This document shows, in pieces, positions 26,036 through 38,100 of a stretch of 64,000 nt of DNA; the first letter of the stretch is position 1; every line of letters begins with the position of its first letter. The stretch lies in assembly GCA_019722365.1 (NCBI GenBank), contig JADFUC010000816.1:1-64000 (forward strand), given 5' to 3'. A model generated the notes under the pieces. That model saw only the letters and a program-made list of their open reading frames with translations, searched no databases and was not told where the DNA came from. The translations under genes were made by a program, and so were the position numbers. This DNA comes from Lithospermum erythrorhizon. Its lineage: Eukaryota; Streptophyta; Magnoliopsida; Boraginales; Boraginaceae.

Positions 26036-26940
26036 TGTTGGAAATCAATGAGAATTGATTCCATTTATTATGCCCATTAAATAATTGTGTATCAATTCAT
26101 TTTACCGAGTTGGAGTTAAATATTGATTATCGAACTTGGTATTCGACTTAGCAATTGTATATTACTCACGTAGGTTCTCACTTGATAATTTAAGGGGTTA
26201 TGAGCGGTGCAGATCTTACTCATTAATCGTTATAATAATAGTAATTAGTCATTATTATTATTATACAACTTCTAATATCTGAGCCTAGAAGATCTATTCT
26301 ACATTTTATGTAGAATATCGATTAGTTAAATAGAATCAATTAAATAGTTATTTAATTGGTTCGAGTAATTCAGTATTTATCAATAACTTGAAAGATTATT
26401 TGATATTGACTCGATACTATTTGAGTAAGCTAATGAAATAGTTCAACTCATTAACTTAACTCATTAGTGTCTTAGACTAATAGAGTTAGCGAGTCAACTA
26501 ATGCCGGGTTTGTTTAACCTAGCCTATATAAGTGTGCTTTCGGGTTTTTCATGACATAATAATAATAATTTCATAAAAAAAAACCTAAAAACCGCCACCC
26601 CATAGCGATTTTCTCCCAAAGAGAAAATTTTAGGGGTTGGTTTGTTCAACCTTGTTTACAAGCATAAATCACATTCTTGATTCAACCTCTCACAGGTGTG
26701 GATCAACTAGAATATCATCACGATTGATATTACAACAATAAATTTGAAGGAAGAGTCAAATTCAGTTTGTGAATTTGAAGCGTGTCAGATTTATTGGTGG
26801 AATTTGCTTATTTGCATTGTAAGTACTCTGGTATTTAGATATTGTATTATGTGTATTTTTTAAATAATGTAGTAAGCACTTTAAGATCCCTGGATCTATG
26901 GATTTATATTTATACTCATATATCCATAGAGTTTTTATCA
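26036..26940 (+). repeat. 3' LTR of the nested copia element
   Basis: Begins TGTTGGAAATCAATGAGAAT and ends TTTTTATCA. It matches the 5' LTR (18529-19483). Where the two differ, one copy often carries a CG-containing string the other lacks (for example GTTAGCGAGTCAAC against GTTAAACAGTGAAGC). Confidence 0.85.
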
Positions 26941-28394
26941 TTTTCAGACTTAGTCGCGCTTTTTAGCGAAGAAAGCGAAACGAAGCTTTGGAGTCTGGTA
27001 TAAACGATCTTTCTCTTAGTGAAGAGGATGATTCCAGATGAGGAAGAGGTTGAATCGCGAGCTCCACGATATTGTTCTTTGGCTTCGAGCCTTCCCCAAC
27101 CAGTATTACTGTTGATCCTTATTTTATCGCATAGCAATGCTTATGTTCGAACATTTGTCCTTATCTTTATGTAAATGTTTGCTTCGTACTCTTTTTATCT
27201 TTATGTAATAACACTTAACTCGTAACAACATCATTTCTCTCTTGCACAATTTTATCAATCATATCATATTTTTATCCCTTTTGTATGTCACGATGTATGA
27301 TGTATGTAATCGTATCTCACTTGTGATAGTTGTTTTTAAGCTACGAAAGGACTATCATGGCCATGAGGAAACCTCTTTGGTGTATTTGTAAATCATTATG
27401 ATCTGGGTTGATTTAAGCGAAGCGTATAATTCACTGAAGCGAACTTGACCTTCTTGAGAAGGATTTTATGATTTTTATTGTGACATTTGCTTGAGCGAAT
27501 GATTACACCCTCTTTGAGAAGGGTTTTATAATAATGTTCGCGTACAAGAATTTTCCTTGAGGAGAAGTACAAAGTGAAATCCAAATCGGCCGAGCGATTA
27601 CCTCGAGAAAAGTTTATAATAATGTTCGCTGTCACGAATGATTATACCTTGATAAGGATTTGGTTGGATATCCGCTAGAGCCGAATGTTATCCTATGTGG
27701 TTTTAAGGTGAATGATCAGTTCACCTTTATACACTCATAGATTTTTTATTAAGAAGCACTCTTATGAACAATTTATAACGTGTAGATGGTGGTGGATTGG
27801 ACCGAGCCACAAGATTCGTTATTCATAATAAAAGGTGGTGGATATAACCGAGCCACATGCATACATCACAAATTGATTAAACATAATACTTGACCAGTTT
27901 CGAGGCATGCCACGTGCGAGGGATCACTTCTCCATTCATCCTTTCTAATTCATATGTTCTAGGGCCAAGCATTCGGCTAATGCGATAGGGCCCTTTCCAT
28001 TTTGGACTCAACTTATCTTTATCTTTGGAATGAGTGATAGAGTATAACCTCAACACCTATCTCCGACTTTGAAGCTGTTTGTTTTCACTGCATGGGTGTA
28101 GAGTGCGAGCCATAAAGTGCTGTATTTTTTGCATCTAGTCTGAGGCGTCCGTGAATACGTCAACAAAGTTGGATTATTCCCAGCATTCGTGGTCATTCCC
28201 TCCTTCGCCGAATCTCAAGCTGTCGATAAATTAGGTAACCCGTTCCGGTAGGTAACACTACCTGCAGTCCTGAGTAGCCTAAAGGGCTTTCTCACATTCC
28301 GTCGATGAACGTCTCGCGGGACCAAAAAGAACCAGGCAGGAATTCATCGATCCATGCCCCCTTCTTTGATTTTCTACGGATCATGTTCTTCTTA
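26941..28394 (-). repeat. Gypsy spacer with degenerate short repeats
   Basis: Downstream of integrase on the minus strand. Between about 27420 and 27690 imperfect units of about 60-70 bp recur, built on GAATGATTA-like and CTTGAGAAGG strings with TTTATAATAATGTTCGC. Near 27790-27870 a GGTGGTGGAT...CCGAGCCAC unit occurs twice. No protein domain was recognised. Confidence 0.5.
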
Positions 28395-29010
28395 TTACCC
28401 TTGAGTAATATCTGGGTTCATAAACTCCACTTGGCCATTACACTTAGGTAATAAACCCCGAATTAAGCGATGCTCAATGTTGTATTTATCACAGAATCTA
28501 GTCAATTCTTCGCTTTCAAACTGTGGCCCGTTATCAGAGATGAATATGCGAGGCACCCCAAAAAGAGTGATTACATGCTTCCATAAAAACTTCACTATGC
28601 TATCCTTTGCGGTTTTTGAGGAGCTACTATGACCAGCTTGAAGTAGTCTATTCACGACTACTACATATTCGAGATCCGCAGCTTGACAGCTTTAGCACTA
28701 GATGGAGAGTTCCCAGCATGGCGAATGGTATGAGACTCAGTATTGGGGTCATGGAGGTGGTAGGTTTGTGTTGTACCAATCCCATCCTTTGACATATATC
28801 ACACTTCTTCACAAAATTCATGGCATCTTTGACCAAGGTAGGCCAAAAGTATCCTATGCGTGTGATTTTCACAGCGAGTGATCTTCCTCCAATATGGCTC
28901 CCACACCATCCCTGATGTACTTCAGCGAGTATCTTGGGGATATCCTCTTGAGAGACACATCTAAAAAGCGGGCCATCCCATGATTTTTTGTACAACTCTT
29001 CCTCATACAT
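28395..29010 (-). pseudogene. gypsy integrase remnant
   Basis: Frame 28648-29010 has the zinc-binding region (EVHQGWCGSHIGGRSLA, then CDICQRMG, the HHCC module) and TSMTPILSLIPFAM. Frame 28395-28655 has the catalytic core: IVKFLWKHVITLFGVPR, then ISDNGPQFESEEL holding the second catalytic Asp, and CNGQVE near the expected Glu region. The first catalytic Asp lies in the disrupted part between the two frames. This is standard Ty3/gypsy integrase, frameshifted. Confidence 0.85.
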
Positions 29011-29093
29011 GTAAAATCGGAAGCTGCGATTTTGGTTCTTTCGCGCCTCGATGCCATTTCGGGGAGTTCGCTATGAGCCGGGGTAGCATTGAG

Positions 29094-30081
29094 CTATGGG
29101 GGTTCTCCAATCTTTAGGTTCCTCCCGATGCGGCGAGTTCTGACTTCTTGATAAGCAAATGCCTCGCGAACCTCCACATACACGCCTTGAGGCAGCTCAT
29201 CATAGTATGTAGTTGCGAGTCGTGAGAGATGATCATCTTCTTCATTTTGAGCACGAGGTATGTGTTCAAATACAATCACTTTCGAGGTTTGTGCCAATTG
29301 GATGGCCGCACATGATTGTTGACTTCTTGACTCATGCTTAACCCCGCAGTCACCTCTTACTTGGTCCATGATTAATTTGGAATCTCCACTTACGACCCAA
29401 TCATTGATTCCATGACAACCCAATATGGCCAACCCGGCGATAGCTTTTGTGATACCTTTTATTGTTGGTAGTGGGAAAAGTTAATCGCGTGCATATTCCA
29501 TGACGATATTATCCGGGAGGCCACCGAATGGGGATCCCGGCGCCTAATCCTTCTAATTTAGAAGCCTATCTATAAATAAAGGAATCCAATCAAGATTATT
29601 CATCCAGTTAGAATTCACTTGGTTAGTTGATAATTTGTAGGTTTGAGTTGTCATTCAGTATGAAGTCCGCTAAGGCTTGGAGCCTTAATATTGGTCTGAA
29701 GGATATAGAATGTCGAACTTCGCTTCGGTTCTATAGCGATTCAGAATTAACCTTCCGATCATTGTGGACTCGTAATGACTCTCTTAGTGGTGATCCGTCT
29801 TGCTTTAATCGGATGTGATTAATAGATTTTCAATTTTAAATTGGTGAGATGACTAGAGGCGAGAAAGAGAAAAACTTGTCTATTATTGGATATTTTCCTC
29901 TACACCTGTAAAAACACATAATATATTGGCCTTCTTTATACTTCCACCTGTGAATCGGCCACACACTCTTTGACTCCGTTGATACGGTATAAGCTGTGAA
30001 GTTTTCCTCACAGGCTGAAACTCTGACTGACAGTAATTTGGGTGAACTCAAGTATTCTTTCAATTCCTCAAAAGCTTTCAT
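29094..30081 (-). pseudogene. gypsy RNase H remnant
   Basis: Frame 29836-30081 starts with KAFEELKEYLSSPKLLS, the junction after reverse transcriptase in plant gypsy elements. Frame 29094-29432 has VSGDSKLIMDQVRGD, then IPRAQNEEDDHLSRLAT, matching the second half of a plant RNase H/ribonuclease-like domain with its ADxLS-type tail. The intervening 29433-29835 is out of frame. Confidence 0.75.
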
Positions 30082-30199
30082 GCAGTCATCATCCTAATAA
30101 AACTTGCTACTCGAGGCTCGTCTGAGATTTTTGAAGAAAGGCAAGTTTCGTTCACCAGATTTAGAAGACACCACAGCGAGTTTAAGATATCGCATATTC

Positions 30200-30760
30200 C
30201 ACGAGGGGTTGCATATCAAGTATGGCCTTAATCTTGTCTGGCTTTGGTTCAATTCCTCGCTCGCTGATCATATACCCGAGGAACTTGCAGTTATACGAGC
30301 GAACGCATGCGGATTAATTACGAGCTTGCTCTTTCTATTTCGTCGAATGTTTTCCCCAGATTCTTGAATGGTCCTTTCGGACCTTATACCGAGCATGTCA
30401 TCAACATATCTCCATATTCGCCCAATCGAGTGGCGAATATAAGTGCACCATCCCCTTTGGTAAGTAGCCCACAGCATTCTTCAACCCAAAGGGGCATTAC
30501 CTTCAGCCAATATAATCCATGATACATTGTAAGCATTAACTTCTTCATCTTTCATAGTACGTTTTGATTTGGTGGTACTCTCATGACATCCATAAAGTCA
30601 AAGACTTCATGACACGCGCTACCATCCACGAGCCTCGCAAGGCATGGTAGGGGTAAAAGTCAGGGGCGTGCTTTATTGAGACTTGTGAGAATGCGTGCAC
30701 ATCCTCAAAGTATTCGTTGGTTTTGACAGCCTTCGTTGCGATCCATTATGAAAACTAGAG
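30200..30760 (-). pseudogene. gypsy reverse transcriptase remnant
   Basis: Frame 30268-30477 contains YVDDML, the active-site block, followed by SKLVINPHAFA, matching the plant gypsy pattern KLVINPxKCAF. Upstream in other frames, pieces such as RLVDGSACHEVFDFMD (about 30590-30650) match the LVDxxxGHELLSFMD region. The domain is split by at least two shifts. Confidence 0.8.
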
Positions 30761-31346
30761 TTGAATGGACCCTAACAATAACGAGATCCAACTTCATTTC
30801 TAATAGCTTGATTCTTTTCATCACTAAAGGTTACTTCTTTTGCTTTATGGAAGGAAACATACATAGAGTCAGCATCTGAGGTTGTGCAATCTTGTGATGT
30901 GTGTTGATACCGAGCATGTCTTTTTGGTCCACGAGCAAAGATATCTCGATCTTCCTAATCAAACCATCGGGTCTTAACATGATTTTCTTCCAACATCGTT
31001 TCTCTGAGCGTCTTCTGCGGCTCCTCTTATTGAATGGAACGCCAATAATCTCCCTCGCTGAGGCTGAGTCTCTTGAGGTTTTCTCATTCTCTAGGCGAGT
31101 TATCATCTTGTTGCTGCGCCTCACCTTTTGTGGACATCACCTCAGGATGATTTTCTCGACCGCGTTTTTTTGATTTCGCCTCCTCCCACATGGGGGGAAC
31201 CGATGTTTGATAGCAGCATCGCACGCCTTACGATTACCCACGTATTTCCCACTTTATGCCCCCTGAGTTTGGGAACTTCATCTTGATGTGTGGGGAAACA
31301 ATGGCTGAGTCAATATGGGTCTTCGATCAATCCATTGTATGATGAC

Positions 31347-31532
31347 TCATGATATAATATTGTGAATTGAGCTCGGATTGTTAGTTTTTTCTGTTGGATA
31401 AATAGACACCCGTGAACCCGCAATTACAAGGGAGTGTGCATTAGGCAACATGTTGCCGAGGCAAACCCAATTTATCATAGCCCCGGATAAATATAGGATG
31501 TCTGGGCTACCCGTATCTGCGGTATTATCCAC
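31347..31532 (-). pseudogene. gypsy protease remnant
   Basis: The minus frame reads ADTGSPDILYL followed by LGNMLPNAHSLV and GSRVSIYP. DTGS is the aspartic-protease catalytic motif and the rest follows the plant gypsy protease pattern. Flanking parts are out of frame. Confidence 0.65.
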
Positions 31533-32199
31533 GGTGTGAAATATTTGATGCGATTACAAGCTGGTCATCGTGAACAACTTTCGATACCTTTTGTCGGCAT
31601 CTAAAATGAAATAGTTTCAATACATTTTTGGGGCGGATGTTGAATATAGCTATACGCTAGCATAGTTCTTTCCTGAGTTCCTTGAATCTCCTCTCGCGTG
31701 TCCCCAGATATGGTGTCGATACGACCCAGTGATGTGAAGTGATGGTTTCCTTTGTTTCAGCCCTTTTCCTCCGCAGGGTGTGGGCTAAGCATCTAAGCCA
31801 ACGTGGAAAATTTCTATTCTCTGGTTGTGGCTTCTTAGGGGATTGCGGCTTTGCCCGCAATGTCCACAATTCCTTGATACCATGATTAATGACTTTTCCA
31901 TCTCCTTTTAATGCGGCTCGTGATTATGCAGCCATACTCCCTATAGTATTCTGATATACGGACTGGCTCTGTTTACTTCTTGACCTCTCATCCGAGGGGT
32001 TTAGTAATAATTTCTTGTTCGTCATATGGGAATAAATCTGAAATGGCGACTCGTGGTATTTGGCCCTCACCCATTAGTTTGTTGCCCTCGGGTCCAAGTG
32101 CTTGAACCATCTCTCTTCGAGGGGATAATAAGGCCTCTTCTTAAATTCGCCTCCTATCTTGTGGTCTATCCATGTAGGTCCGCTATTCAACTTCACGGA

Positions 32200-33232
32200 A
32201 AGGTACTTCATGGGGGCTTCGGCTACTTTTTAATAAATTCTCTAAATCCAATATGTTTGTTGACAACTTTTTCGCTCATCCTTCCGTCAGCAGGGGTATC
32301 GAAATCGAACACAATTTGCCATAATTAAGGCCGATAGAAGGCCATATAAGCTATCTTATTTGTCGATACTTGGTATGTTGTTCAAAGATTGTAATAAGCT
32401 CGTAGAAATCTTTGAGCTATTCATTAGTCCTTGTTGCAAATCCATTAAAGCTCTCATCTTTCCATTAGCAATGATTTCTTAGATATGAAAGCATCGGTAT
32501 GATCATGAATCGATGGAATTAAATTGCTTCCATATACTGATACATACTATTTGGATTATTGTTTGTTGTAATAGTCGTATGGGCCAAAATCTCTTTAAAG
32601 TACTTTGTGGATCCCAGATTCCATTACTCTTTAAACTGAGGCAAAATGAACCCCACTGGTATAGGGATAGCATTAAGCCTCGCCGTGAATGGCATTCTTG
32701 CATAAGTGCGATGAAATTTCGCTCTTCTGGCATGGAGGTTAAGCGTTGTTTTTTACATTCATCAAATTCTCTTTTTTGAGCTGCTAAGAGTTCTTGTAAC
32801 AATATGGTATTGGGATCATTGGTGGGACAGTTTGTTGCACTACTGATGGTCTATATGAAGCAGTTCTTGTGTTTCCATGCGAGGGGAAACATGGGCCCAG
32901 GAGTGCTTTGTGAATTGTAGAGATTGGTGGTGTGTATGGAGGGTCCTTTATATAATGTGAGTCTCCCACTTTCAGTTCTTCCTCCGTATGAAGCATTTGT
33001 TTCATTAGCCTTTACATTCTTATTAACCCAGTCTATCCCTTTCCAAGATTTGGTTAACTTGTCGTTGTATCTCTCTTTCCCTCGCCAAGCGAACTCTCCG
33101 TTGGACTTCATCACGGATATCTTCCATTGGGAATTCCTGTGTTTGAGGGTTTATTGGTGGTTGTTGAGATGTACCGAGCCACGTCCATGTGGCCGATTGG
33201 TTCGATTGATAAGTCATGAGATATATGTTCAT
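32200..33232 (-). pseudogene. gypsy gag remnant
   Basis: Frame 33023-33232 begins about 30 bp after the primer-binding site and contains charged helical sequence (RRVRLAREREIQRQVNQ). Frames at 32851-33114 and 32784-33005 continue with proline-rich linker. Frame 32503-32802 has a stretch that, across a frameshift, resembles the start of the capsid domain (P-x-P-x-GF-x-x-PxF then a GT/K pattern). This order and position fit a gypsy gag. No zinc knuckle was read. Confidence 0.6.
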
Positions 33233-33261
33233 TTAGATTTTGAAGACTTGATTAGTGTTCC

Positions 33262-33280
33262 CCACATACGGTGCCACATT
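33262..33280 (-). other. Primer-binding site of the gypsy element
   Basis: On the minus strand, directly after the 5' LTR, the sequence TGTGGCACCGTATGTGGGG resembles the TGGCGCCGTTGCCGGGGA-type site used by Athila/Tat gypsy elements. The match is partial and the tRNA identity is inferred. Confidence 0.5.
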
Positions 33281-33574
33281 TGATTCGCCATATTTTGTCT
33301 AGGGTATCTTGGGCACAGGTTGTTATGTTAGAAGGTGATTCAAATATGGGCGGTTATCATTTTTTTATGTCAGCGAGTTAATCCTCTTTGGGGGTATATT
33401 TCATGAGTGCTAGATTTAGAATGTTGAATCTAAACGTAAACTTAGCTTTGAAGTAGATGCTTTGGTCAGCGAGTTGATGACTAAAAAGAAGCCCAATCTT
33501 AGACTACGCCACGTCTGGTGTCATTACTTGCTCGTTAGTATATAAGTCCATGAAATTTATTTACCCACTTATCG
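33281..33574 (-). repeat. 5' LTR of the gypsy element, internally deleted
   Basis: Matches the left LTR at both ends (GCCATATTTTGTCTAGGGTA at one side, AAGTCCATGAAATTTATTTA at the other) but is about 240 bp shorter. Its outer boundary near 33574 is set from the alignment, not from a clear terminal dinucleotide. Confidence 0.7.
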
Positions 33575-34323
33575 GAATAATCAGGAGGAGGCTCGAACAA
33601 CCAACATGGGTGTCTACAGAAGAATAGTCGCTAACGATTGATCAAACTCTTCCGTCGGTTTTACTATAACAATTAAAGTGAAAAGAAACAATAAAGAAAA
33701 AGAAGCTTCTTCTTCCTAAGGGGGAAGGGTGGTCGAACAAGATGGGGTGAAGGAGAGAGAATTCTCAACTAAAAGTTGGAAGAATTAGACAGTTTGTGAA
33801 GGTTGAGAGCGTTTATGGTAAGCCAACTTTAGAGATTGAGGAGAAAAAATCTCCTCAAATTACAACCATAAATCCCTAGCCCAGCATCCTCACTGGCGAA
33901 TACCGAATTCGATTTTCGCCCCAGAATATTTCGCCGTGTTTCGCTGGGCAGGAAAGTTATAATCGTATTATAGTTTTGATCTTTGTTGTCGTGTCTTGAC
34001 CTCTTAAACTCGATTGACAAAGTAATATATTAATTTATGTTAACCGAGACATTATAATAATATATAGATTATGGCGGACCCTAATAAGCGAAAGTATGGC
34101 TTGCAATGTCGAGTTAATGCCCAATATCGATTGTGAACAATCGAACATATATCCCCGAACTTATATTATTTGAATATAACTAAATGTAAATAAATTAGTT
34201 TGTCTGGTAAATTTGTTAATGACTTGTATTTATGAGATCTAATATCTCATATTTCCAACATAATACACAACTTTGAATGTGACAAACGTACTTTACAAAC
34301 AAAGAACTCCTTTATCAATAATC
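33575..34323. other. Intergenic DNA right of the gypsy element
   Basis: No recognisable gene. A minus frame at 33829-34020 is unsupported. It may include further degraded LTR-element sequence. Confidence 0.35.
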
Positions 34324-34512
34324 TTTCCGTCGGGAGCACTGGAGCTAAAGTCACATTTCAAACAGTGTTAAGAAAGATATGAAATGACTACTTTACCCCC
34401 TATTGTAAGTGTGGTGTTTGAAGAAATTTCATTTAGGGGCAAAATAGTCATTTCCTAATTTTCTTAACACTGTTTGGAGTGTGGATTTAGTCGGACTACG
34501 TCGGGGAGTCAT
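34324..34512. mobile_element. Foldback MITE
   Basis: A long inverted repeat: the left arm CACATTTCAAACAGTGTTAA with AATGACTACTTTACCCCC is matched in reverse complement by GGGGCAAAATAGTCATTT and TTAACACTGTTTGGAGTGTG. The complementarity extends outward over GGAGCTAAAGTC / GGATTTAGTCGG to about 34324 and 34512. No coding capacity. Family unknown. Confidence 0.7.
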
Positions 34513-35174
34513 AACTTTATCAGTCGCCTCATCCTGCAAAAATATAAAAATCAGTTTACAATGTCGCAGAAATAAAAAATAATAATAATAACAACTCTGC
34601 ACTGTACATGTACAGATATTGCTTGCCGAATGTTATCTAAGGTAAAAAAAAATCAATAAACGTTTGGTCATCGTCCGCCATAGAGCTTGTAAATAGGCAC
34701 TGGTACGGTTTGATCATTAGAGCTTGCAAGGGAAAAGATTCAAATCCAAAAAGTAACCATAGAGCAAACTAACTTCTAAATTTCCAATCATTTCAATTTA
34801 ATTGAGCATTTCCTTTTGAAACCAAATAGTCGGCCTGTTAAAAATTAAGTGTGGGTTCATCTTAGCCAAATTGGTTATAGATGGATAAAACACATGACCT
34901 TATTAATTCAGGAAGGTCTTCTGCCCAGCCGATGTGGGGTAGGAGTGCAATCTGATAAATCATGAAGAAACCTTATCCTTATGATTTTAAGTTTTTATAA
35001 GATCCATACCATTTTATATTGCTCCAAAAACATATATCGGAACATTAAAAACATTAAAACATGTTTGAGACTGAGTAGTAATAAATCTTGTTTCGATAAA
35101 ATTAATAAGATTTCTGTAATAGCATGTGCTCATATGGAAATGCATCGGCTGCCACTATATTGAGAGTTTTAGTT
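34513..35174. other. Intergenic DNA, 3' flank of NLR copy 2
   Basis: I see no supported gene, RNA or repeat. The plus frame at 34981-35163 is likely chance. Confidence 0.4.
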
Positions 35175-38100
35175 CAGATTTTGTGCCTCATGACTTGTAT
35201 CTTTCAATTTCCTTGCCGACTCCTCCAACTGAAGGAGGCAATATCTAGTGAGATGAGGAAGGCGTAGACAGAATATCCCCAAAACAAAGTGGTATCCCTT
35301 CGAGTGAATTACAACTCTCTAGCCATAACTGCTCGAGACTAGGGAAGGAATCTTCCGAGGCAACCCACTCACGGAAATATTTAACAGATATTTTCAAGAC
35401 CTTCAATTTCGGGAAGACCTCATCGTTCACACTCCAATTCTAAAGGAATCATGTACATAAGTACCTCTAAATTCAGTAGAGATTTCCCAATTTGATTGTC
35501 ATCGAGGTTGAGAATGAATCTGACAAACTCAATTTCCTAAGACTTGCAGGGAAGTGGAGCTTAACCCTCTTCCTTTCATCCATTTTTGCACCATTTTCAA
35601 TCTTCAGTGAAGTAAGCAGATTGCAAAGGTCCAATTCTGGAAATCGATATTGTTGCAAGGAATAGTCCCATGAGGTGAACATTATGCAGCTCAATTTTTG
35701 CAATCCTGGCAACTTTCTAAGCCAGTTAGAATCACCATAATGAAGGCATGGTTTTGATAATGACTTTAGATTCTCCAGCAACACAGGAGAGTCTTGAAGT
35801 CTCTTGCTATCATGTCGAGGAAATAATGCCCTGGGAAGTAACTGAATATGCCTCAATTTCACCAAATCCAGTATGAAGTCTGGAACTTTAATCGCATTTT
35901 TAACAAGATTTGATAAAGATAAGATGAGGACTTGGAGGTTCATCAGCTTGGAAAATGATAATTGTAGCAAGATTGTGTGACTACAATCTATTTCCCAAAG
36001 TGCCAAGTACAAATGAACAAAATGATCCAGGAAGGAAGAAGGGTCTGTGTGGGCATGAATATCCAATACATTGAGAAGCATCATATGCTGGAAATCCAAC
36101 ATCCTTGTAATTTCTCCTTCCACAAATGAAATTATTGTTCTTACACTGTTCACAGAGATAAAAGGCAGATGCATGTCCATATCACGGTTGATCAATATCC
36201 TTCGAGGACAGATTGAAAGGTCGAACATGCCTCCTATCATCATTAGACAGCAAAAAAATAGCCCTCTTTGCTTTTTCAAAGCAGAATTCCACGTAGGAGA
36301 TCCTTGGGCTAACTCTTAACTCCACCTTCTGTTTTCATTTTTATAGGAATCACTAAACTTCTATTTATAAGAGCATCCACATATCTTTTCCCGACATCCT
36401 CCACAGATTCATCTGGCGTTATCCCTCCTTGTAGTAACCCTTCAGAAATCCATAGCACCTTACCAAGTGGGAAACTGAAATTTCATGATCCTCGGAAATA
36501 CTCCAATGTACAAGAGACATGATTTTAAGTGATTGGGTAAATGATTGTAACTAAGTTCTAAAATGTCCTTGCAATTACCTTGAGAGTCGTTCAAAATGTT
36601 TGAAGTCACATCTTTGGCAATTTGATTCCACGTTTCCTCATTTCTCTCTGCATTTTGCATTAGACTGCCTATTATAACGATCGAAAGAGGTAGTCCCTTA
36701 CTTTTCGCCACTTCTTCTGCAATGCTTGAATTTTCAGGTAGACTTTCTTCTTGACGCAATTTTTTCTGCAATAGTGTCCAGCTCTCCTCCTCTGTCAGTG
36801 CTCGAAGTTAAAATTGGATCTTGGGTGGTTTCTGAAGCAACATTTAGATCTGGTGGTGATGAGTATTCGACTTTTGTTTTTGTCATTAGGAAAATAACGA
36901 CTCAAATAATTCCAAAGAGAGACATCCCATACATCATCAATGATACAATTATCCTACGTCTCTTCAAACTTCTGCAAAGCTTATTATTAACTCTTGATCA
37001 TCCATCTTATTGACATCAGATTCAACTGGATTGATTTGTTTTAGAATAGTGAGCAGCAAATCTTTCCTTTGGTAGCTCTGAGAAGCAGTACACCATGCTT
37101 TTCTACCGAAGTGTACATCAACTGAAGATTGTTAAAATACATGCTTGGCCAAAGAAGTCTTCCCTGCTCAACCATTCCCACTATTATGAAGATAGTCTAG
37201 CAAATCATTTCTCCTGAAAGAATTTCTGACTGATCAATTTCTTTTGAAAATCCAACAAGTCGTTATTTCAGTTGTTGTGGCATGCTGTGAACATGAAAAC
37301 AGAGTAGACAACAACATCTTCGACAGGAAGGCTTCTATCTGGAAGAGCAAGCAGTTTTTCTTTGATCTCTTTAACTTCTGCTACAATGTTGGACAAAGTT
37401 GAAATGCAACTCGAGTCAGGAATTACAAGATACATATCCATCACGTATTCTGCTTGATATGCCAATCGAAGAATATCTGTGCAACGTCTTCCACTGCTGA
37501 GTTTTTCTTGTGAGGTATTGGGTGAAGACATGAGACAACGGAAGTCCGTGTGGAGGGAATCAATTTCACTCCACATAATTGATATTTGTTCATGTGCCCG
37601 TAACTCCTTCAGATACCTCAAAAAATACTCCAAGAAGGCATAAAAATCAACTTTGGGATACCCATATGGTTTAATCTCTTGGGAACCATGATGATGCTTG
37701 ATCATCTTGATCTGGCCAATAACAGAAATAAGGATATCATTGAGTTTTCCACTCATGACTTCTTCTAGTTCAACCTTTTCCATATAACATGAGGATACAA
37801 TGGGCTCTGCCTGGTAACAAAGAGATTCAGTTGCGCGTTGATTCCAAATAATGATTTAGCCTCTTTTCCTCTTATACTTTTAAAAGTTAGGGTTTCTTCT
37901 CCTTAGGATGGTTATTTGCATCATTTAATGATCTAGAATTCTTTATGTATATGTGATAGGTTATCTAGGATATAAAAGAACTGTCCTTTCATGTGGAGAA
38001 AAATCTTGTTCATTGCTGAACTTCAAGAATCTGACATAGATGTTGAACTCACAATTATCTTCCACATAACCCATTATCATGTTTAGCTTGTTAAGCTAAG

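Larger units (their letters stand above)
18529..26940 (+). mobile_element. Ty1/copia LTR retrotransposon nested in the gypsy element
   Basis: Plus-strand retroelement bounded by LTRs that both begin TGTTGG and end ATCA. The order of remnants is gag (21.5 kb), protease (22.2 kb), integrase (22.8-23.2 kb), reverse transcriptase (23.6-24.4 kb) and RNase H (24.7-25.2 kb), which is the copia order. The leader between the 5' LTR and gag is about 2 kb. A purine-rich GGGCAAGTAAGAG precedes the 3' LTR. I could not identify a primer-binding site or a matching target duplication (flanks GTTTT and TTTTC). Frameshifts occur every few tens of codons, so it is inactive. Confidence 0.8.
14857..33574 (-). mobile_element. 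Ty3/gypsy LTR retrotransposon, interrupted by a copia element
   Basis: Copy-and-paste retroelement read on the minus strand. Coding remnants run gag, protease, reverse transcriptase, RNase H, integrase (33.2 down to 28.4 kb), the order that defines Ty3/gypsy. The terminal repeats at 14857-15390 and 33281-33574 share both outer parts. Next to the right LTR a primer-binding-site-like TGGCACCG is visible, and next to the left LTR a polypurine tract (AAGTGGGGGCAAT), both on the minus strand. The copia element at 18529-26940 splits its 3' half, so the gypsy element alone is about 10.3 kb. I see no clear target duplication. All frames are broken and it is inactive. Confidence 0.8.

Noticed and set aside
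18529..26940. Target-site duplication for the nested copia
   Set aside because: Flanks GTTTT and TTTTC do not match, so the duplication is either decayed or the ends are off by a few bases.
27420..27690. CRISPR-like repeats
   Set aside because: Units are degenerate, unevenly spaced and inside a retroelement of a plant genome.
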